This document shows positions 6,493 to 10,211 of a DNA stretch of 10,211 nt, piece after piece (positions within the stretch are counted from its first letter, which is position 1; each line of letters starts with the position of its first letter). The position numbers and the translations under genes are program-made. The stretch is from Firmicutes bacterium UBA4981 (GTDB taxonomy: Bacteria > Bacillota > SHA-98 > UBA4971). The stretch is taken from positions 1 to 10,211 of the forward strand of contig DGZL01000144.1 of assembly GCA_002398515.1 (NCBI GenBank). The letters run 5' to 3'. Below the pieces are notes generated by a model. That model was not told the origin of the DNA. It saw only the letters and a list, made by a program, of their open reading frames with translations, and did no database searches.

Positions 6493-7707
6493 ATGAAATT
6501 TACCAAGGAACAAGTAGCCCAGATTAAGGAAGCTTCAGAAAAGTACACAGATGATATTATCGCATTTCTCAGAGACCTCATCACAATACCTAGTTTCAGC
6601 TCACAAGAAGGGGACTGCATTAAGAGGATTAAGGAAGAAATGGAGAAGGTCGGGTTTGATGAGGTGAGGATTGACGCCATAGGCAACGTCATTGGCACAA
6701 TCGGGAACGGCCCAAAGAAGATCCTCTATGACTCTCACATTGACACGGTAGCTATCGCAGACCCGACTGCATGGAAGTTCGACCCGTTCAAAGGCGAACA
6801 TGAAGACGACATAATCTACGGGCGCGGAGCTTCCGATAACAAAGCAGCGATAGCGTGCATGGTTTACGCAGGGAAAATCGTCAAGGAACTCGATCTCCTC
6901 CCTGAAGATACCACCCTCTATATCGCAGGAGTCGTTCAGGAGGAAGACTGTGACGGTTGGGCAGTATATGAGATGATCACCACACAGGGAATCAAACCTG
7001 ACTGCGTCGTGTTGGGAGAATGCACGAACCTGGCAATCAACCGCGGCCATCGTGGACGTTGCGAAATCAAAGTAACCACAAAAGGGGTCTCCTGTCATGC
7101 AAGCGCTCCTGAGCGCGGAGTCAATGCAGTCTATAAGATGGTTCCGATTATAAAAGGAATCGAGAAGCTACAGGGCAATCTGAAAGATGATCCTTTCATA
7201 GGACCGGGCAGTATCGCTGTTACGTCCATCGAGTGCAAGACCGGTTCGCTGAACGTCGTGCCTGATGAGTGCACTATATACATTGACCGACGCATGACTG
7301 TAGGCGAAACAACCGAGTCTTCCATAGAAGAGATTAAGTCTCTTCCAGGCGCGGAAGACGCTGAAGTCAGCCTTCTCCAGTATGAGACACCGAGCTGGAC
7401 CGGATATCAGCCTAAGTGGGATAAGTACTTCCCCACATGGGTGCTGGATGATGACCATCCGGTGGTCCGGGCGGGGACGGAATGCGGCGAGATCTTGTTT
7501 GATAAAATGCCCCCGACGAGCAGATGGGTGTTCTCAACTGACGGTATAGCCACCATGGGGAGGCTGGGCATACCCACAATAGGGTTCGGCCCTGCAGAAG
7601 AGAGGCACGCCCACTCCGTTGATGACCAAGTGAGAGTCGATCATCTGACAAAATCAGCTATGTTCTACTCCCTGTTCCCTGCTGTGTACTCTAAGCGCAT
7701 CAAGTAA
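6493..7707 (+). CDS. ygeY: YgeY-family M20 metallohydrolase
   Basis: A cytoplasmic zinc hydrolase of the M20/ArgE/DapE fold, 404 residues from this start, near the length of E. coli YgeY (about 403). Metal-site motifs: SHIDTV with H82 and D84, GRGASDNKAA with bridging D115, the EED triad with general base E150 and ligand E151, E176 in GECTNLA, and a C-terminal RHAHSVDD with H372 and H374. A Rossmann-like dimerisation lid lies between about 185 and 295. YgeY is known as a 'selenium metabolism' hydrolase by genomic association; its physiological substrate is not settled. Next to HydA it may act on an N-carbamoyl or amino-acid product. ATG at 6493 is chosen because AAGGGGGA (6479-6486) precedes it; an in-frame ATG at 6472 lacks an SD. 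Confidence 0.92.
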   Translation: MKFTKEQVAQIKEASEKYTDDIIAFLRDLITIPSFSSQEGDCIKRIKEEMEKVGFDEVRIDAIGNVIGTIGNGPKKILYDSHIDTVAIADPTAWKFDPFKGEHEDDIIYGRGASDNKAAIACMVYAGKIVKELDLLPEDTTLYIAGVVQEEDCDGWAVYEMITTQGIKPDCVVLGECTNLAINRGHRGRCEIKVTTKGVSCHASAPERGVNAVYKMVPIIKGIEKLQGNLKDDPFIGPGSIAVTSIECKTGSLNVVPDECTIYIDRRMTVGETTESSIEEIKSLPGAEDAEVSLLQYETPSWTGYQPKWDKYFPTWVLDDDHPVVRAGTECGEILFDKMPPTSRWVFSTDGIATMGRLGIPTIGFGPAEERHAHSVDDQVRVDHLTKSAMFYSLFPAVYSKRIK

Positions 7708-7850
7708 TACACAGCGGACAGAGCATGCTGATTGCAACACAGCAGAAAACAGGCTACATGTAGCTAAAGCGATAATGGCACTGACGATGGGAGGTAGGCC
7801 GTAAGCAACCTCCAAGCGGGATACCCTTTTGTAAGGAGAAGGTGATTCAT
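7708..7850 (+). promoter_or_regulatory. Structured leader of the molybdenum-hydroxylase genes, candidate riboswitch
   Basis: This 143-nt gap can fold into several stem-loops: TGCTG/CAGCA (7726-7730 with 7740-7744), GCTA-CATG-TAGC (7753-7764) and GGAGGT/ACCTCC (7790-7795 with 7808-7813). The last carries an apical GTAA tetraloop closed by C7800-G7805, a GNRA type. Just before the start, CCTT-TTGT-AAGG (7825-7836) would bury the AAGG of the SD. ACCTCC could alternatively pair with the SD region GGAG-aa-GGT. Position before a molybdopterin enzyme gene, size, and GNRA-capped helix suggest a Moco/Tuco-type riboswitch acting on translation. I matched no consensus, so this is a hypothesis. Confidence 0.35.
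7833..7846 (+). promoter_or_regulatory. Extended double SD before the Fe-S subunit gene
   Basis: AAGGAG followed at once by AAGGTGAT gives two overlapping matches to the 16S 3' end. The second lies 4 nt and the first 12 nt before ATG at 7851. An in-frame GTG at 7842 falls inside this SD and is only 3 nt from AAGGAG, so ATG 7851 is preferred. Confidence 0.6.
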
Positions 7851-8390
7851 ATGGGTGATATGCCGGGCGCCACTGATATAGGTACACCATTTTCTGTGAA
7901 GTCACTGGTTGAAGTGTCTTTGGAAGTCAATGGAGATGATGTACGAAGGGAGATCCCGGCATCCCGCACTCTACTGGACTTTTTGCGGGACGACTTGGGC
8001 CTCACAGGCACAAAAGAAGGTTGTGGCAAGGGAGAATGCGGCGCTTGCACTGTCCTCATTAACGGCAAGCCTGTAAACTCATGCTTGATATTGGCATACC
8101 AAGCAAATGGATGCAAAGTTACGACCATCGAAGGATTAGAGAAAAACGGAGAGCTACACCCGCTGCAGGAAGCGTTTATTGAAGAAGGCGCAGTGCAATG
8201 CGGATTCTGCACACCAGGGATGATTATGGCTGCCAAAGCCATCCTAGACGCTAACCCTAAACCAACGCGCGAGGACATTCGCCGGGAAATTTCGGGGAAC
8301 CTCTGTAGATGCACAGGCTATGTCAAGATAATCAACGCGATAGAAGCTGCTGCAAAGTCAGGGCGCACGAAAGACTCATGCCAGGGGTGA
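7851..8390 (+). CDS. xdhC: Xanthine dehydrogenase-type [2Fe-2S] iron-sulfur subunit
   Basis: The electron-transfer subunit of a molybdenum hydroxylase (xanthine oxidase family), carrying electrons from the Mo site to FAD. In 179 residues it has a plant-type ferredoxin cluster (C58, C63, C66, C78 in GCGKGECGACTVLINGK and beyond) followed by the alpha-helical [2Fe-2S] domain (C117, C120, C152, C154; CGFCTPGM and CRCTGY). All eight cysteines are present. About 20 residues precede the normal start of the beta-grasp fold, so translation may instead begin at a later codon such as ATG 7860. The molybdopterin and FAD subunits are not in the window. The substrate class (xanthine, purine, nicotinate, aldehyde) cannot be read from this subunit; the neighbours favour a purine or similar heterocycle. 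The symbol follows E. coli usage for the Fe-S subunit. Confidence 0.94.
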   Translation: MGDMPGATDIGTPFSVKSLVEVSLEVNGDDVRREIPASRTLLDFLRDDLGLTGTKEGCGKGECGACTVLINGKPVNSCLILAYQANGCKVTTIEGLEKNGELHPLQEAFIEEGAVQCGFCTPGMIMAAKAILDANPKPTREDIRREISGNLCRCTGYVKIINAIEAAAKSGRTKDSCQG

Positions 8391-8398
8391 ATGCTTAG

Positions 8399-9013
8399 TT
8401 GATAGCAACAATTATTCTAGCAGCCGGAGAATCGACGAGAATGGGAACCCTGAAACAGGTTCTGCCATGGGGTGAGGCGACTGTGATTGAAGCATCGGTA
8501 GATGCAGCTTGCGATGCCCAGGAAGTGGGCCAAGTCGTGACAGTGCTTGGACATGAAGCGGACAGGATTCGAGCGGTTCTGGATAAGAAAAGCCGGCCTA
8601 AATTGAGCCTCACGCTGAATCCTGACTACAAGTTGGGCATGTTTTCATCAGTCAAGGCGGGAATCAGCTCCCTTGATCCAAGAATCGAGGCGTTCTTTGT
8701 TGCGCCCGGGGATCAGCCGGAGATACGGCCAGAAGAGTACGACAAGATCCTTGAGGCCTTCCGAGACCTGGGGCAGCCTGCAGACATAGTAATCCCTGTA
8801 TATCAAGGCCGAGGAGGACACCCTACGCTATTTCGTGCTTCCCTTTGCAGTGAAATCTTGGGCATGCCCTGCCATGGAAACGGATTACGCGATGTAATCC
8901 GGAAGCACGAAGCTAAAGTCGTCCGCGTGAATATGGAGCATCCAGGCATTATCCACGATCTGGACACCAAAGAAGACTACCGTCAGGCAATGAATAGGAG
9001 GAGCGGAACATGA
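8399..9013 (+). CDS. mocA: MocA-like molybdenum cofactor cytidylyltransferase
   Basis: A nucleotidyltransferase of the GT-A/MobA-like fold (NTP_transf_3), 204 residues. The N-terminal nucleotide-binding loop LAAGESTRMGTLKQVLP (7-23), the metal-binding PGDQPE (103-108) and GRGGHPTLF (137-145) are typical of MocA/YgfJ proteins, which attach CMP to Mo-molybdopterin to make MCD for xanthine-dehydrogenase-family enzymes. A MobA (GMP) role or a related NTP transferase is less likely given the position between an Fe-S subunit and an XdhC-family factor. It starts with TTG at 8399, 8 nt after AGGGGTGA (8383-8390), which overlaps the upstream stop. An ATG at 8391 hits a stop after two codons, supporting the TTG. 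Tight spacing indicates one transcript with its neighbours. Confidence 0.92.
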   Translation: MIATIILAAGESTRMGTLKQVLPWGEATVIEASVDAACDAQEVGQVVTVLGHEADRIRAVLDKKSRPKLSLTLNPDYKLGMFSSVKAGISSLDPRIEAFFVAPGDQPEIRPEEYDKILEAFRDLGQPADIVIPVYQGRGGHPTLFRASLCSEILGMPCHGNGLRDVIRKHEAKVVRVNMEHPGIIHDLDTKEDYRQAMNRRSGT

Positions 9014-9813
9014 CAACCGGACATGACGACTCTATAGCTATATACGAAGCGATAAACCGCGCTATCCAAGAAGGACGCCCTGCCGCTCTGGCGGTTGTAG
9101 TAGCAACCAGCGGGTCATCACCGGGCCTGCCTGGTTTCAAGATGTTGATTTTCGCTGACGGAACATCAATCGGGACTGTAGGCGGAGGAGAACTCGAAGC
9201 CCGAATCATAAAAGAAAGCACGCATGTTCTTGTGGAAAACACCCCTAAGTTCATGGAAGTTGATCTTACTCCGATGGACAGCGACAGTCTGGGAATGATT
9301 TGTGGCGGGCGGGCCAAGGTCTATATTGAACCTATCGTCCCCCGCCCGAGAGCTATCATATTCGGGGCAGGCCACGTAGGAATCGCCACCGCTTACATCG
9401 CCGGAATCGCAGGATTTCGAGTGACTCTGGTTGATGATAGGCCGGAGTTTGCCGAGGCAGCCCAAATGGCAGCTGACGAAGTCATAATATCCGATTTCGA
9501 GGAAGCTGTTAGCAAATTGCAAGTAGATTCCGGAACATACATAGTCATTGTCACGCGCGGTCACAGCCATGACAAAGAGACACTGGCGGCATGTCTCAAG
9601 AAGGGTCAGCCTCATCCTGCGTACATCGGCATGATTGGCAGTAAGACGAAAGTGCGGAAGACTTTCGATGCGCTGAAGAGCGAAGGGATTTCTGAAGAAG
9701 ATATCGAGCGAGTGCACTCCCCAATCGGACTTTCAATTGGAGCCAAAACCGCCCAAGAAATAGCTGTAAGCATTGTTGCTGAGATGGTTGCGGCAAAAAA
9801 TAACAGCCTATAG
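9010..9813 (+). CDS. XdhC/CoxI-family molybdenum hydroxylase maturation factor
   Basis: A cytoplasmic accessory protein that binds Moco, presents it for sulfuration and hands it to xanthine dehydrogenase-type apoenzymes. The 267 residues show an N-terminal XdhC_CoxI domain with TSGSSPGLPGFKML (33-46) and GTVGGGELEA (55-64), a conserved cysteine C98 in MICGGRAKVYIEP, and a Rossmann-like XdhC_C domain with FGAGHVG (118-124), VTRGHSHD (181-188), YIGMIGSKTK (205-214) and the HSPIGLSIGAKTAQEIAVSI signature (236-255). ATG at 9010 overlaps the mocA stop by ATGA and follows AGGAGG (8996-9001) at 8 nt, so the pair is translationally coupled. It is distinct from the Fe-S subunit that E. coli calls XdhC; the names collide. 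It is also too short to be YqeB (about 541 residues). Confidence 0.94.
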   Translation: MTTGHDDSIAIYEAINRAIQEGRPAALAVVVATSGSSPGLPGFKMLIFADGTSIGTVGGGELEARIIKESTHVLVENTPKFMEVDLTPMDSDSLGMICGGRAKVYIEPIVPRPRAIIFGAGHVGIATAYIAGIAGFRVTLVDDRPEFAEAAQMAADEVIISDFEEAVSKLQVDSGTYIVIVTRGHSHDKETLAACLKKGQPHPAYIGMIGSKTKVRKTFDALKSEGISEEDIERVHSPIGLSIGAKTAQEIAVSIVAEMVAAKNNSL

Positions 9814-9847
9814 AATCCTGGCAGTGGTTGCAAGGAGGCAAATTAAA

Positions 9848-10211
9848 GTGAGCGTCCGACCAAAAATGAAAGAGCTTTCACCGGAAGAACGAAAATCCGG
9901 ATTTGATGAGGTGGAAAAGGGGCTTGCCCTTCACCAGGCCCTTCCTGAAGCCTCAAGATGCCTTTTCTGTCACGAAGCGCCGTGTGTTACCGGATGCATT
10001 GCCGGAATCGATGTGGTCGGTTTCATACGTCGTCTCAAAACAAGGAACTTTGTGGGGGCTGCAAGGCTGGCAAGGGAAGCTAACGTTTTCTCCGCAGTAT
10101 GCGCCAGAGTATGCCCATCAGAAGAACAGTGCGAAAAACCGTGCTCCAGCACTAACCTGGCTGAACCTATCGCCATTTCAGCTCTACACCGGTTTGTCGC
10201 TGACGAAGAAT
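9848..10211 (+). CDS. preT: PreT/GltD-like Fe-S flavin oxidoreductase, N-terminal part (runs off the edge)
   Basis: Only the first 121 residues are inside the window. They form the Fer4_20 domain that binds two [4Fe-4S] clusters in dihydropyrimidine dehydrogenase and the glutamate synthase small subunit. The cysteines are C38, C41, C46, C50 (CLFCHEAPCVTGC) and C85, C89, C95, C99 (AVCARVCPSEEQCEKPC). SRCLFCHEAPC, the RRLKTRNFVGAAR segment and AVCARVCP closely resemble the PreT start I recall. PreT with PreA reduces uracil and thymine with NADH, which would feed the upstream hydantoinase. The Pro usually found after C50 is Ile here. GltD-like NADPH-dependent electron-bifurcating partners are alternatives. 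YgfK is less likely because it carries extra sequence before this domain. Start GTG follows AAGGAGG (9832-9838) by 9 nt. The FAD/NAD domains lie beyond the edge. Confidence 0.85.
   Translation, partial: MSVRPKMKELSPEERKSGFDEVEKGLALHQALPEASRCLFCHEAPCVTGCIAGIDVVGFIRRLKTRNFVGAARLAREANVFSAVCARVCPSEEQCEKPCSSTNLAEPIAISALHRFVADEE

Noticed and set aside
6601..7098. 165-residue open frame on the minus strand
   Set aside because: Antisense to the ygeY-like gene; its cysteine-rich composition with no recognisable motif is typical of a shadow frame.
7847..8314. 155-residue open frame on the minus strand
   Set aside because: Antisense to the Fe-S subunit gene, whose eight cluster cysteines leave no doubt about the real frame.
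9166..9717. 183-residue open frame on the minus strand
   Set aside because: It lies entirely antisense to the well-supported XdhC-family gene, shows no recognisable domain and has no reason to be coding.
1..10211. CRISPR arrays, tRNA or rRNA genes, insertion sequences, att sites
   Set aside because: No regularly spaced repeats, cloverleaf-like segments, transposase motifs or long terminal inverted repeats were seen on either strand.

Overview
The window holds a co-directional cluster (about 2097 to the right edge) for anaerobic breakdown of purines, hydantoins or other N-heterocycles, with one divergent regulator/transporter-like gene on the minus strand (160-1800). The cluster resembles the E. 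coli yge/yqe/ygf/ssn region: carbamate kinase, hydantoinase/dihydropyrimidinase, YgeY-type M20 hydrolase, a molybdenum-hydroxylase [2Fe-2S] subunit, MocA-type cytidylyltransferase, an XdhC-family cofactor-loading protein, and the start of a PreT-like Fe-S/flavin oxidoreductase. All assignments come from reading motifs in the translated sequence; no database search was run.

The sequence suggests an anaerobic bacterium of moderate GC. Seven of the ten genes appear to start with GTG or TTG, usually behind strong AGGAGG-type Shine-Dalgarno sites. A 12-TM MFS domain fused to a LuxR helix-turn-helix is a combination I associate with Synergistota and Coriobacteriia. A Synergistota or Clostridia-like host is my best guess, but the window does not prove it.

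Layout. 1-159: no gene recognised. 160-1800 (-): MFS-LuxR fusion. 1801-2096: divergent intergenic region with repeated TTGTCA half-sites and a nine-codon open frame behind a strong ribosome binding site. 2097-3356: threonine synthase-like PLP enzyme. 3360-3896: XRE-cupin regulator, 3 nt downstream. 4034-4969: carbamate kinase. 5040-6413: hydantoinase. 6493-7707: YgeY-like hydrolase. 7708-7850: 143-nt leader with several hairpins. 7851-8390: Fe-S subunit. 8399-9013: MocA-like. 9010-9813: XdhC-family factor, overlapping the previous gene by ATGA. 9848 to the edge: PreT-like protein, cut off.

Proposed joint action (inference): the molybdenum hydroxylase, whose catalytic and FAD subunits must lie outside the window, and the PreT-like reductase carry out redox chemistry on a heterocycle. 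MocA and the XdhC-family protein prepare the molybdenum cofactor. Hydantoinase opens the ring. YgeY and an unseen carbamoyltransferase would process the ureido product. Carbamate kinase would recover ATP from carbamoyl phosphate. The threonine synthase-like enzyme sits where E. coli has the PLP enzyme YgeX (diaminopropionate ammonia-lyase), so it may release ammonia from an amino-acid intermediate rather than make threonine. Control could come from the MFS-LuxR protein, the XRE-cupin protein and the structured leader at 7708-7850.
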